Under the pieces are notes generated by a model. It was not told the DNA's origin. It was given only the letters and a program-made list of their open reading frames with translations, and searched no databases. A program made the translations under genes and the position numbers. Below are positions 21,826 to 34,441 of a stretch of 64,000 nucleotides of DNA, in pieces. Position 1 is the stretch's first letter, and each line of letters opens with the position of its first letter. This DNA is from Dermatemys mawii. Taxonomy: Eukaryota; Chordata; Testudines; Dermatemydidae. The stretch is from the NCBI GenBank assembly GCA_007922305.1, contig ML677343.1, positions 29,703,915 to 29,767,914 of the forward strand, written 5' to 3'.

Positions 21826-22400
21826 CATTCATAGATTCTAAGACCACCAGGGACCATTATGATCATCTAGTCTGATCTCTTGTATAACACAGGCCAGAAA
21901 ACTCCCCCAAAATAATTCCTACAGCAGATCTTTTAGAAGAACATCCAATCTTGATTCTAAAATTGTCAATGATGGAGAATCCACCACGACCCTTGGTAAA
22001 TTGTTCCAATGGTTAATTACTCTCAACATTCAAAATGTACGCCTTCTTTCCATTCTGAATTTCTCTAGCTTCAATTTCCAGCTATTGGATCATGTTATAC
22101 CATTCTCTGTTCTTCTTTTAAGTCATAGGGTGACCGGACAGCAAGTGTGAAAAATCAGAACAGAGGGATGGGGATAATAGGAGCCTATACAGAAATCAGG
22201 ACTGTTCCTATAAAATCAGGACATCTTGTCACCCTAAAGTCACCCCCATAACCTTCTCTCTGTTAAGCTAAATAGATTGAGCACCTGGATCTATCACTAT
22301 AACATATGTTTTCTAATCATTTAATCATTTTTGTGGCTCTTCTCTGAACCCTCAATCTATCAGCATTCTCCTTGAAGGATTTCAGTTGCTAGGGTTCCAG
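21826..22400 (-). mobile_element. CR1 LINE 3' fragment, interrupted by a MITE
   Basis: The left end TTCATAGATTCTAAGACCAC then ATGATCATCTAGTCTGATCT is the CR1 3' terminus in reverse. CR1 sequence resumes after the MITE at 22127-22235 (CATAACCTTCTCTCTG ... TCTTCTCTGAACCCTC). The remaining CR1 parts are all non-coding or decayed. Confidence 0.88.
22127..22235. mobile_element. hAT-type MITE nested in CR1
   Basis: Ends AGGGTGACC and TGTCACCCT are inverted. Flanks TAAGTCAT (22119-22126) and AAAGTCAC (22236-22243) agree at six of eight positions. It is related to the copy at 10294-10421 but shorter and more diverged. The nesting shows it jumped after the CR1 had inserted. Confidence 0.85.
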
Positions 22401-22427
22401 TCTATCTTGACTAGTATATCAGTGATG

Positions 22428-22485
22428 TCCTAGGAGATCTATTGATGAAAAGCACTACTTAAGAGTTAGGTGTTATTATTAGGTC
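22428..22485 (+). mobile_element. SINE 3' tail fragment
   Basis: AGATCTATTGATGAAAAGCA then AGAGTTAGGTGTTATTATTA is the 3' end of the turtle MIR-like SINE. The rest is absent. Confidence 0.65.
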
Positions 22486-23624
22486 ACATGAAATGGCAGA
22501 ACTAATGTATTTTATGGGCTCCATGCTGCGTTTGGTTCATGCACACTATTCCTATCAACATCAACAGGGTTCCACAGAATTCTCCCTCATGGGATGAAAT
22601 TTTCCAAGCACTTTGGGGATCAAACATGTTCTAACAGAATTGGGATGAGAACTCTGGAAAAAGGGTTTGGTTTGAAGGGTTTTCTGCAAAAGTTATTTCC
22701 AATTTTGGATTGTGAGTTGTTTGAATGAATGGAAATATTGAGCCAAAAGTTTATGATCTGTCTGGTTTGGGCTCGAAAACTTTGAAAAGTACAGATCAGG
22801 GACTAGTGGTAGGGGGGGAATGTGAGTCAGCATAGTGTGATTGCTACAAAATCTCTTGGTTTTATGAGTCATCTGGGGCTTGGTCCTGCTCTCAATGACT
22901 CCTGCTGGGTGTTCAGCACATTTGAAAATTAGGCTAGTGATGTGTGAAATGTGAGATGCCGCTAAACCAGAACTATCCCTCCATGAGAAAATACACAAAA
23001 GAACTGCAGTGGAACAACACTCGTCTCTCTCCAAGCTCACTGGAGGTCCGGTCTCTCTCCTATTCCAAGTCATCAAGGGAGATGAATACGAAGCAGGGAG
23101 GTCTCCCCCTTAGAAAAGCAGCTGCCAAAAACATAAAAGGAAAGGTAAAGCTGTCTGAATGAAATCACAAGCACTCCTGGAGAGATAGAATCTCAAGGGA
23201 AGGGAAGACAAGGTGTGAGAACTGGGCTCTTGTATCATCACAAAGGGCCCTTTTGAAGATAAGCACACTTCAGTGGGAGGTTTTGGTGGGCATCTGTGCA
23301 CTTCAAGGGCAGCAGAGGCACTAAGGGCTTCCAGCATTGGTGGATGTGACTGGGGTCGGAATTTCCATCTCCGTTCTGTTTGTTTTTTAATTTTTGGTTC
23401 ACTCTCTCATTTGCTCTCCCAGTGACCCTCTCCCATCAAAATCATCACCACCTCCACATGAGGCAAGGGGACAAAGGTTAATAGGACTTATAGGAGAAAT
23501 TAATTTTAAGAGAAGTTTTGAAGGTGAAGGCATGAGCAGACAAGGTCAAGAAAGGAGTTCCCGGTTCAGAGAGCTCTGTTGGTGTTGCAGAGACAATATA
23601 GGGATAAGGAAATGACATAGTTAA
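22486..23624. other. No recognisable feature
   Basis: No repeat family or exon was recognised. Confidence 0.3.
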
Positions 23625-23760
23625 GCTTAGACTGTAAACTCTTTGGGTAGGGACCATCTTTTTGTTCTGTATTTCTACAGCGCCTAGAACAATACGACCC
23701 TGGTCCATCTCTGGGGCTCCTAGGTGCTACCACAATACCAAAATAATAATGAGTAATAAT
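23625..23760 (+). mobile_element. CORE-SINE 3' tail
   Basis: AGACTGTAAACTCTTTGGGT, TACAGCGCCTAGAACAATAC and GGGGCTCCTAGGTGCTACC, ending in AATAATAATGAGTAATAATA, is the widespread amniote SINE/L3-type tail with its terminal trinucleotide repeat. Confidence 0.75.
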
Positions 23761-26387
23761 AATAGTGATAATTAAATGTGCAGCTTGGGCAGACCAAAGG
23801 GGACTTGAATGGAACTCAAGGGACTGATCAAAAACGTGTTACATCACTCAAACAATCTGTAATATAGCAAATCAAATACTCCAAAACATTCACTTATGGC
23901 AATAAACACAGCATGAGCTCAGCTTTACTTGTATTCAAATCAAATGAACAAAATGGGGATCTTGTTCTATAACCTTAAAGAATTTTCAGATCAAAACATC
24001 CTTCAACATCATAAAATAAAATAGGTTGAACTTGCAAGTGCTCCAGGTATGCAACTGTAGTTGACTTCTGTGGAAGACTTGGAGTCCCATAAGCTGAGCA
24101 CCTACAAGACTGGGCCTAAAAGTGCTGCTTTCTGCAAAAATAGCTATTCTTGCTCAATATCTTGGATTTGGAAATCTTCTGGAGACTATGGATCCATTAT
24201 CCAATAGGGAAACAATGGATTGCCCCTGTTTGAAAGAAGGTTTGCATCTCTGATCTTCTAATGAAAGAACTCAGGCAATGATATCTCGGGAAACAACTCA
24301 GGAGGGATGGAGCTGTATATGATCCTGTCTCTACAAGCTGGAGAATTTGTAATGTTTTAGCAGTGCCCTGAAATGTGGAATGGGAAATGCTGTGAGATAC
24401 AGGGAGAAAACAGAAGTAGGTGGGAAGTTGTGAGTGGGCTGGACTCGCACTGTACAAAACACTCTGAGAATGCTCATAATTGCATATTATGGAAGCTGGG
24501 GAAAATTTTAAAAAATAGTGCTTTGTGCAAGTGTTTGTGTTTTTACCAACCACAGAAGTGGTCAAACTTTTTAGAATTTTGACAAAATTTCAAATAGCAG
24601 AAACCAGGAAAAATGGGTAAACTTTCATTTAATTTGTTTGGGATTTTTTTGGGGCGGGGTGGTGGGGAGGAGAGGAGGGTTGTTTGTTTTATTCTGCAGG
24701 TCCTTGTACTTAGACCTGGACTGGTCCTATCTGGACGAGTAAACTTCATCCATTCTGAATAACCCATGTGACATTTTAAGCACAAAACGGACTGTAGATG
24801 ATAATATTTACTATGCCTTCCTAACTCACTGATGTCCTTGCTACTAGTGCCTACAACCCACTCTTTACCAGGAAACACAGATTGTAATAGAATCTCCCAG
24901 CAAAATTTCACATGCTTTCTTCCTTTGCGGGATAAAATTAGCAGAGTTCTCGTGAGATGGTAGCTAAGAAATCTGGCTTTCCTTGGATGACCTCAATGGA
25001 ATCATTTGTTGCTCAAATGACAGACAAATGCAGTAATTAGGTCTATTTAGTAAAGCGGAGGTGAAAGGTCAAACTACTGGGCAAACTGTCTCCACTGCTT
25101 AACTTGGTCACCAAGTCAGGGATTTGCAAAGGTAATGTTTGTACAATAACCTGACACTAGCAATATCCAGCCAGGTCCCTGCTCCATGGCTAGCGCTCCC
25201 CTAGGGCTCTGCACACCAAATGCCTTTTTTGTTTAGCTTTAAGCATAAAATTGTTGGTTTCCACTTGGATACCAATAAGATTCTGAGTTCAGTCACTCAG
25301 CAACAAATTAGACCTGCAAAAAGAGGAGCAGTTAATGAAGAGCTATTGTATGATACTACTTAGATTTTAGCAAATATAATCATAAGTGCCCAAGCTGAAT
25401 CAATCAGGAAGGGTTGGAGCGAATGGACTGAGTTAACCCATTAGGTGGTAAGTTACAACCTATTCAAACTCACTGTTCCTTCCTCTTTGGCATTTTTATT
25501 TGTTTGTTTTCAGGACTGATTTTGTTTCAATTTAACCAGGGGCAGATAGTCACCATTATATTATGGGTTCTTTCTGGATGCCTTGGAAGTATGGTGGCTG
25601 AGTGGTGATAATATTGACCGGGTAGGGATATTGCTGCTTAGTTGGGATTTGCAACGTCTGTTAACATCATATAACAATTATAACAGTATGTATGCTACAT
25701 GCACACAGATGTAAAAGTATACATAGATATATAAAATTATAACATAGATAGTGTGCAATACATAGATATAGAATATGCAAAAATATCATTGTTAAGGTTG
25801 CTAAATCAAGCATTCCACAGCTAGGAAATGCCAGAATTGAGGAGGCCAATGTAACCTTAATTTGGCCCCCTTGTGCACCTGCATTATGCTAGTCTTTCAT
25901 TACATGATCACATAGTATTTTTCCCCTGCTTAATTCAGTGCACATGATGGACCTGGCTCTAGTGATGAATTGGGGTTGCATAGTTAATGAGGGTATTTTC
26001 TATAGGACTCCTGCTTCATTTTTTTCCAGAAGTTGGAAGGTCTGTAATAAATGAGGCAGAGGATTGCTGGAAGAGAAAAGATGTGCTGAGTGCTTGACTT
26101 TGCCACCTTAACGGTGTTATTTTAACACAGTTTTTGTGTAAAATTTTCTAGTTTAAAAAAAAGAAGCAAATTGAAAAAACAGAAATTACGTCATGTGGCA
26201 TTATAGTGACCTCTGCATGGGTCATCAGCAGGGTTGGAATCTTTAGTTCCACCACACAGACCTCTGAAACTTAAGTTAATAGAGAAAATAATACTCGTAG
26301 TGGTTATCCTCTATGTGGACCAGCCCTAGAATTGGGTGAAGTGCTTTGTCAGTAGGATATCTGCTGAGAGAAGAGGAATGGTGAGAC
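23761..26387. other. No recognisable feature
   Basis: About 2.6 kb of unique-looking AT-rich sequence. A weak hairpin remnant may lie at 24040-24115. No exon was recognised on either strand. Confidence 0.3.
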
Positions 26388-26960
26388 TTGGGAATCTTGG
26401 GAGGGGAATGTGCTCTAGTGGGCAGAGATGTTGCTGCCTGTTACCCCCAAGCAAGATCCCTTTCTGCCTTGTCCCCTGGAACCTGTCCCTGTCCTCTCTT
26501 CCCCACTCCTAGCTTCTCATCCCTGTCCAGTTCTCCTCACCTACCCAAGCCCAATCTTCATGCTTCAGCCTTCTCCAATCCCAGCTGTTTGCCCAGCAAA
26601 TCCCAGTTTCCCCCCACCTGGTTCTATATCCAGTCTGTATCTCTTCCCTCCTCCCTTCCCCCCAGCCTCTATTCACTGACCTCTCACCCACGTTCCCCAT
26701 CCCCGCTGTCTCCTAGTATGAGCCCCCCTTCCCAATCACCACTCCAGTTGTAGTGCATCCCACTATCCCCCAACCTCTCTGTCCCAGTCTTTTTGCTCAA
26801 CCAGTCCTGGTTCTCCCCTCACATCCTGGCTACTTATGGGATCTCAACCCCTCATCCTCCTGATTCCCAGTGAGTCTCTTTACCCAAACGGTCCATGTCT
26901 TCTTCACTCCACCTCCTAGTCCCAGTTTCTCTCTTCCCTCCAGAAGATTAACAAATCTGG
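26388..26960. repeat. Pyrimidine-rich tract
   Basis: The plus strand is strongly biased to C and T, with recurring CCCAGTTTC, CCCCACC and TTCCCTCC words. The frames open across it translate to Pro/Ser/Leu-rich text with no domain and are products of composition. Its origin is unknown; a decayed repeat is possible. Confidence 0.5.
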
Positions 26961-27214
26961 GATCTGATGCATGCATACACTCACAGGTATTTCTAATAAG
27001 CCAGTTACAGACATATCTAAGCAAAATACACAGAAGTAAGAATCAAAACAGGTTTTGTCTGAAAAGGGAATCTACTTTCCACTCTTACTTGAATCAGTAG
27101 CTGTTCCTCTGATTTTCATTTGCACTCATATAAAGTTCTACAGCCCAGCACACACAAATACACTTTTGGAATATGAGAAGATGGTGAAATATGTAAAGTG
27201 TGAATACAATCCTA

Positions 27215-27802
27215 GGATTCATGAATGGGGACTTTCAAATAGGAGTACAGAAGTTAATTTACTTCTGTATTTGGCATTGGTGCAATCACAGCTGGAATAC
27301 TGTGCCCACAATTTAAGAAAGATGTTGACTAATTGGGAGAAGGTTCAGAGAAGAGCCGCAAGAATGATTAAAAAAGGATTAGAAAACCTGCCTTACAGTG
27401 AAAAATTCAAAGAGCTCAATCTATACAGCTTAACACAGAGAAGGTTAAGGGGTGACTTGATTTCAGTCCATAAGTATCAAAGTGGGGTCAAATATTTACT
27501 AATCAGTTCATCAGTCTAGCAGAGAAAGGTCTAACATGATCCAATGGCTGGAAGTTGAAGCTAAACAAATTCTGACTGGAAAGAAGGTAATCATTTTAAA
27601 TGGTGAGAGTCACTAAACATTGGAACAATTTACCAAGGGATGTGGTGGATTCTCCATCCCTGACCATTTTTAATCAAGATTGGATATTGTTCAAAAAGAT
27701 CTGCTGTAGGAAATATTTTGGGGAAAGTTCTCTAGCCTGTGTTATGCAGGAGGTCAAACTAGATGATCTTAACCTTGAAATCCATGAATCTATAAAACAA
27801 AA
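27215..27802 (+). pseudogene. CR1 LINE ORF2 C-terminal remnant and 3' end
   Basis: The sense strand carries an open stretch whose product includes LEYCAHNLRKML, WEKVQRRAARMIKKGLENL and LRGDLISVHKYQSG. This is the region after the reverse-transcriptase domain in CR1 ORF2. The frame ends near 27519. Decayed CR1 sequence continues (TGGCTGGAAGTTGAAGCTAA, ACATTGGAACAATTTACCAA) to the 3' end near AAATCCATGAATCTATAAA. The polymerase and endonuclease parts are missing, so this is a 5'-truncated, inactive insertion. The open frame upstream of about 27215 is not CR1-like. Confidence 0.85.
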
Positions 27803-30109
27803 TGTCTTCCAATAAGGGGTAAAGATCTATTCAAGTTAACACAAGAGGCATTTAGGAACCGATTGCACAATCCTTACTTACACATGCAAATAGTCCATGT
27901 GTCTTCAGGGGGATTACTCCTATAAGTGTTTGCTCTCATGAACAAGAGTTGTACCATACAGTCGATTAAAGGAATAGCAGAAACAATCTTGCAATGTTAT
28001 TGGGGCTGGCTTTGAAAAAAACCACAGTGCAATGTCAAGAAATCCCGAGACTTGGAAAAACTTTCCATTATTAATGGACTCTGCCAACTGGCATGTGTAA
28101 GTCTCTCTGTGTCACACACCCTCTTTTCCCTTACCCTATTCACATTTGTCACAAATATACTAGGTTCCAGAGGGGGCATTTTTCACTAAAACATCTGACT
28201 GTGACATTCCCTTTCTGCCTGAACTCCATCTGACAAGCTGACCTGTCCTCTCACAATTTCCAGGGGAACAAAGTGTTTCAGGTGGGATCTCTTTAAAGAA
28301 AACCTAGCTGCTAAGCAGTCTTTACAAGACAGACTTCTTCATATGCAAATAATAAACTAGTATAGTGAAGAAGAAAAGTAAATTCCCCTACCAAAAAATC
28401 CAAGAAAATAGAATTCCTTAGAAGCAATGGACATTTTGATGTTATTTAATTATTAAAAGTCCCTACCAAGAACTTGGTTCTATGATGTTAGGTCTCTATA
28501 TAAGGTACAATGTATAGTAAGAGACAAAGAAAACAATACTTCAGTCATGTTTTCTTTAGCCCCCTCACTCACAGATACTCCTACAACAACAAAGGTTACA
28601 ACAGCAATATCAGCAATAATTAAAGAGCACATTCTCCCCAATTTATAGATGTTCATCTTGGATAGAGGGTTTTGGGTGTTTTTTTTAATCTAAACTTTTT
28701 GTTCATAAAACAAACTTATCTCCCAGCTCCAGCTCCCACCAAGAAAAGCAACTTGGAATAAATGTCAAAGGAACATGGCCCCATCTCAACAGAGGTCCAA
28801 GTTCTTGTTTGACTTCTTAACAAGATGACAAATTTTGTTTAGACTCCTGGCATCACTAAAGGTGTTGGCTCTAGCTGATGTGTTTTGGTGCAATGTTTGT
28901 AGAAGTGTTAAATGAGATATCAACACCTCTCAAATCTGGAATGGGGAAAGGGAGAAGCCTTAAAAAAAATTCTACTAGTACTAAGAAAAGAGAGAGAGAC
29001 ACTACAGCATCCTATCTACCACTATCACTCTTTGCTTTATTTCAAGAATAGCTTTGGAAAGTGTGCGTGTTTAATTGGAACCACCCATAGGCAGATTGCT
29101 ACACAGATAGTTAACATAAAATAGCTTCTGAGGCTGGGGCTGAAGGCACAAGGTTGATGTTTGTTTTTGAAAGAGACAGGAAGATTGTTTGTTTGTGGAA
29201 ACAGGTCATTGTAGAACCATCAAGTAGGAAAGAGACTTAACTGTGAGTCAGCACTGATTAGAGAAACTTACAAGTCCCAACTGGGGATAGTGTGTTTTAT
29301 TGTTCATACTATGTTAAATCAGCTACAATATGATGACACACAGATATGATAAAGAACTGTCAAAAAGAAAATGAAGAGCTTGCTTGAGTCTTTAGTCAAA
29401 GCAGTGGAGCTCTGACCTCCTACTGTATATAAACCCTTCCTGAGTAAATATTTCTGTCATGTAAAGATAAAAGATTATTTTTATAACTTGTAACAAAATT
29501 AGGTTCTTCTTCCCAACGGCTCACCTTTGCTCTCTCTGCAAAATGCAGGGTTTGAATTGCTTCACACTGAACGGATGCATGGAAAACAATGAGCAGGAGA
29601 GTTAGAAGGAGGTGGGGGAGAGATCAGCTGTATATTTCCTTATTTTTGCTCAGCATCATACCTCAGGCTGATTGCTATGATTGGCCAGTTATCGGAGCAC
29701 GTTTCTTACTTGGCAGTCCTCTAGTACTGTTGATGGATACTCCCATGAATCCTGAAACATTCAGATGCATCTTGTATTGCATCTTGTATGCATAAGATCA
29801 CACACATGCCCCCTATGCATTATGGGCCAGACCTTCCACTCTCTTTGTACCAATCTGGTGGTGAAAAGAGACTTGTAAGATGACTCCATCAGCTTTCTGA
29901 AGCTTCTCCAGGCATAGTGAGTGCCTGGGGTTATGGGGCTAGTGTACCTGGCTCAACACTATTACTATTTCTGCCTCCTAGTCTAGGGGGCATCTCAGGA
30001 CATGGCTAAGGACAGGGAACATAGCAGGAGCGATGCCGTGCTACAGCTGCCCAAAGTTCTTTGGGAGCTGTTGCAGCCAGACCTCTCAGTAATGATAGGG
30101 GCCTATCAC
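27803..30109. other. No recognisable feature
   Basis: About 2.3 kb of AT-rich sequence without a recognised repeat family or exon. Confidence 0.3.
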
Positions 30110-30805
30110 TGTAGGACTACTCACCCTTCCAGCGTCTCCTGCTGGTCATCCAGGAATTAGCTTTCCAGCCTCCAGAGCACCCTCTGCAGGCCGGTGTCCC
30201 GCTTGCCGCTGGCCCCGTGTCCCTCCCAGACCCCGGTGCCCTCTTCCCTGGGGTGCTGCACCCCTGCAGTACCCCCAGAGTCTCACTGGGCCTCCCCTCC
30301 CCAGGGAACTTGCACCCACTATCCCCACCTTGCCTCAGCCTATGGGCTACTGCCAGTCACCATCGAGCCCCCTTTCACAGGAGCCAACTGCAGTCTGTAT
30401 AAGCCAGTCATCACAGGCGAGAGGCTTGGCCTGCTGCCTCTGCCTACCCGTGGGCTGCCCCTGCAACCCCAGTACCCCTTTCAGCCATCTCCTAGGCCAG
30501 CAGCTTGGGGGGTTTCCAGGCCAGAGCTCCCCTAGCTCCTCTGGCCTTCTCCCGGCCCTGCTCCACTCTAGGTACCCTGTCAAACTCCCCAGCAGCCAGG
30601 CCTGTCTGCCTCAATAGCCAGAGGAGAATATCTGCTTTCTCCTAGCTCACAGCCCTCATATAAGGGCCAGCTGGGCCCTAATTGCATTGCCACAGCTGAT
30701 GCTGCTTCCCCACTCAGCCTGGGAGCTGCTTGCCCTCAGTCAGGGCCCTCTCCTGGGCTGGCTTTAACCCTTTTTCTGTGGGAGTGGGTCAGCTGTCCCA
30801 CTACA
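30110..30805 (+). mobile_element. Solo LTR of an endogenous retrovirus-like element
   Basis: The GC-rich block opens TGTAGGACTACTCACC and closes CCCACTACA, giving short inverted TGTAG/CTACA ends of LTR type. It aligns along its length with 33610-34291 (both have CTGGTCATCC.GGAATTAGCT, CTGCAGTCTG, GCTCCACTC..GGTACCCTG). A TATA-like CATATAAGGG lies near 30656, which favours sense orientation. No internal retroviral genes are present. The flanks show no clean duplication. Short Pro-rich frames inside it are not genes. Confidence 0.75.
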
Positions 30806-31425
30806 GGGCCAAACCAGCCCTAGCTAAGAACTGGGGCAGGGCATTTCTTCCTAGCTCAGCTGTAGTGGGGGCAGCTCTGGTATCCTTGAGGCTCAAACGC
30901 TATATGTCCATGCATTAGATCTCCCCCTCCCATAATATATATACATACAGAGATGAGAGAGATTGAGCTATGCCCCAGCATTTACAAATGAGAACACAAT
31001 TAATTCTATGGTATTCTCTCTGCGGCTTGAAAAAAGCCTTTGCTAAAAGGTCCAAGATTTAAAACAACAAAAGATGTCTTAAAATCCAAAGTAAAAGGTG
31101 TCTGCGGCCCACTATCTTGGTTTGAAAATGCAGACCATCTTCAGAGGAAGTTAGTAAACATTAGTGCTAAAGCTGCTGGCTCTAATTTATAGATGTTCCA
31201 TCTGAAGACTATTTATCCCATTTCCTCATGATTGTCTCCTCCTAGCTATGTATTAATTAGATCCAGCTATTAGCAATGTACCACTACTCTCCTCAGGATT
31301 GGGCTTGGAACACATTTTTACTTTGGTTGTAATAACATCTTGTTCTTTTAAATCCCTTACCCTTAATAACTTTTTATGAGCTTCAGAGGTAACCAAAAAT
31401 GTTAGCTGTTTTTATGTGACGTGCA
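30806..31425. other. No recognisable feature
   Basis: Unique-looking sequence between the solo LTR and a microsatellite. Confidence 0.3.
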
Positions 31426-31492
31426 TATATAGATAGATAGAGATAGATCTAGATACACACACACACACACACACACACACACTGTGGTCATC
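31426..31492. repeat. GATA-type and (CA)n microsatellites
   Basis: A short ATAGATAGATAGAGATAGAT tract is followed by an uninterrupted dinucleotide CA tract from about 31453. Confidence 0.95.
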
Positions 31493-33609
31493 CTTAATAA
31501 CTTGCTGGTTTGCCTTAGATAAATAAATATGGTTCCTTCTGGTTTTGCCATGTTTCCTATACTTGCTGTAGTGAATGCCTATGGAACACTGAGGTAACAT
31601 TATTTTATCTCTGGCAACCAACACGTTTTTAAAGGGCGACCATCATGTATGTGTTTACGCATAAATATTTGCATATATGCATATGCATGCAGATAAAAGG
31701 CCCTTTTCTGCGGTCCTTTCTCAGGCAAAACTCCCAGTGATTTCATTAGTTATTTCACCTGAGTATCGACAGCAGAACTTGGCCCTTCAAATAAAAGTCA
31801 CTTTGCTTCACACTGTAGATAAGATCCTGGTTTCTGTAATTGGGCTCTGTGACACATTACTTCAGGAGTTGGGGCCCACTTGTCATGTACTTTTGCCTTA
31901 GTCCAGCCCTGCCTCATTTGCTTCTCACTGTGGTGAGGAGCAGGAGAGAAAAAGAATTAGGCTCAGGATCGGCTACACTGTCTATACTTGCTGTCTGAAC
32001 ATAATAAAATGAGAAATTTCACATGGCGCTTGCTCAGCCTGAAGTGTTCAGCATCATGGTACTTAGTAACCAAGCGACAAATCCTGGAGTCCTTCCTCTA
32101 ATTAATATAATTGGGTCACCATTGGAACCAGTTTGGACCCATTTGCTGGACTCCTCTAGGAATTCTCACTGTGCCCTAATTAAACCACAAGGACCAACAA
32201 CACAAATCATTTGTAAATGTCCTTTCAGACATTTTGCATGTATCTTTTTCTGGCTTGGTTTTGAGCACACAAGATGAAGAGCCTGAAACTCCCCTCGTTT
32301 GCATTGATGTAAACCAGGAGAGTCTCCACTGAAGTCACTTTAACATGGAAGGAAAATAAGAAAAGAATCTGGCCCAAAGTTTTGAGGAATCCTACCAGTT
32401 TCTTGCTCCTGGCACCTCTGCTCTCAAATTGGCCATGATTGGTTTATTGGTGAACATGCAAAGCTCACGATTCAGTTGGAATAAGACAAGTTGCCTTTGC
32501 ACTGTTGCTGCTCTCTGTTCTGGACCACATATACTATATGTGCACTACTGCTCTCTATTGGAATGGATGAGAATAGGTCCTGATTTTACTACAGCTTGCA
32601 GTCAGTTATTTTAGTCAATAATTTGTATGCTTGCTAGTTATATGAGCTGCAAGATTTTCTTTAGGTTAAGAGCTGGAGATAAAAAGATAAAGGCATTACA
32701 CAGACCTCTGCTTTTCAGCCTACAGTAACTGAAACCAATTAATATACCCAACAAACTGATACTCCTCTTTAAATCACTAGTGCATCAGATTTCATAATAA
32801 TCTAACTTCTAATCTCCTGTTTGTCGGTAAAATGAGGGGAAAAGTCTCTCTGTGGTATTTTGGTTTCAGCATTTAATTAGATTGGTTCCACCATTATTGG
32901 GTTTTAAAAATAAAACATGATTTCATAACGAAGAGTGAAACCACAGACGAGATGGTGTTGTAATTGGAATCAAAGAGATAAGCAAGAAAGCAATGCCAGA
33001 TGCTTTGAGGGGAAGAGAAATCTTGACTTAAATCAGATTTAAACAGATGTTCTGATGTCTAGAGTTTGCCAAACATTTCATATTCAAAATGCCTGGTGTT
33101 TTTATTTGAACCCTGTCTTCTCCAGATGGGAAAAACCTGTTCAGATCAAATAAAAGCATCAACCTGCATCTTTACCAGAACTTGATCCCAAAGACTTTTT
33201 GAGGTTTGGAAGACTTCAGATAACTTGTTTTGTTTCTTTTTTTTTCCCTCCCTTTTTCTTTTTCATTTCTTTCTGTGCTGGTCTCAGCTGAGAGTAGCAA
33301 AAGTAGCAGGAAACTAAGAAGGAAAAAGGCTAATCTTGCAGAGTTACAAACTCAGGAATGATAAGAAATATGTTTTTGTAAGATTCCAAAGAGGTTTAGA
33401 TACGATCAGGATTGATTCAACAGTATGCAAGTTGAACCTCCATATTTTCAGAGATTCCTTCATCACTCATACATTTTAATCACACCTGGGAGTTGAACAC
33501 TTAAGACTTTCATGAATATTATTAGTTTATTATTAAAACCCTGTGCTTTAAAAGAACAGCATCCAACCACTGGATACAATCTATAAGTGCTGAATAACCG
33601 GATGGGCAC
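31493..33609. other. No recognised gene
   Basis: AT-rich sequence. A decayed hairpin remnant may lie at about 32295-32385 (GCATTGATGTAAACCAGGAG). A T/C-rich tract lies at about 33225-33270. Confidence 0.3.
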
Positions 33610-34291
33610 TGTAGTGAGATGATAACTCACCAGTGCAGCACCTCCTACTGGTCATCCTGGGAATTAGCTCTCCAGCACTCAGAGCCCCCTTTGCAGGCTG
33701 GTCTCGCCAGCCTTAGAGCTCCCGTGTCTCTCCCAGATCCTGGTGCCCTTTTACCTTAGAATGCTGCCCACTGGCAGTACCCCCTCACTCTGGATCTCCC
33801 CTCCACAGGAGCCCCCAACCCTCCAAACACACCTTGCCTCAGTGACTAATGCCAGTCACCATCTAGCCGCCACTCAGTGAGGCAGACTGCAGTCTGTCAT
33901 GGCCACTCATCACTGGCAAGAGGGATAGAACCTGCTCCTTTTGGCTATCCCCGGGCTTCACCTCTGAAGCCCCAGTATCTTTGTAGCCCTTCGACAAGGC
34001 CTGCAGCCTGGGGATTTACCAGGCTGGAGCTCCCCAGCTTCCTTTCCCCTTCCCCAGCACTGCTCCACTCCCGGTACCCTGAGCTCCCACACAACCAAGT
34101 CCTTCTCTCTCCAGAGCTAGAGAGACCCCCTCAGCTCCTGGCTCACAGCCCTTTTATCAGAGCCAGCTGTGGCCTGATTAGGGTGTGGCCCAGCTGTGGC
34201 TCCTTCCCCAATCAGCCTTTCACAACCTAAGCCCTCTCCAGGGCTGCTTTTATCCCCCATTCTGCAGGAGTGGGGCAGCCGCCCCATTACA
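33610..34291 (+). mobile_element. Solo LTR with perfect 5-bp target duplication
   Basis: Ends are TGTAGTGAGATG and CCCCATTACA. The element is bounded by GGCAC at 33605-33609 and GGCAC at 34292-34296, an exact 5-bp duplication. It aligns with 30110-30805 throughout. The size (682 bp), the TG..CA ends and the lack of coding content identify a solo LTR left by recombination between two LTRs. Confidence 0.9.
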
Positions 34292-34369
34292 GGCACATTC
34301 AGCATTTGAAACACTGACAAAAGCAAGGTGTGCTGGGTATAATCTCCCAGATTAGAGCTGAGAGACAAA

Positions 34370-34441
34370 GGGTGAAATCCTGGCTCCACTGAGGTCAGTG
34401 GCAAGACTCCCATTGATGTCAATGGAACCAGGATTTCACCC
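34370..34441. repeat. Palindromic hairpin element, 72 bp
   Basis: GGGTGAAATCCTGGCTCC (34370-34387) pairs with GGAACCAGGATTTCACCC (34424-34441) with one mismatch in 18. The centre also pairs (CACTGAGGTCAGTGG and CCCATTGATGTCAATGG). A second copy is at 60041-60109. Confidence 0.85.

Noticed and set aside
26388..26960. Open frames of 121 and 83 codons in the pyrimidine-rich tract
   Set aside because: The products are Pro/Ser/Leu-rich with no domain, and overlapping frames are open at once, as expected from C/T bias.
27055..27519. 154-codon frame as a host gene
   Set aside because: Its second half is CR1 ORF2 C-terminal sequence, and the first part is unrelated upstream sequence.
30194..30617. 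Overlapping frames of 61-113 codons
   Set aside because: They lie in a solo LTR; the related frames at 33877-34230 lie in its sister copy. No retroviral protein is encoded.
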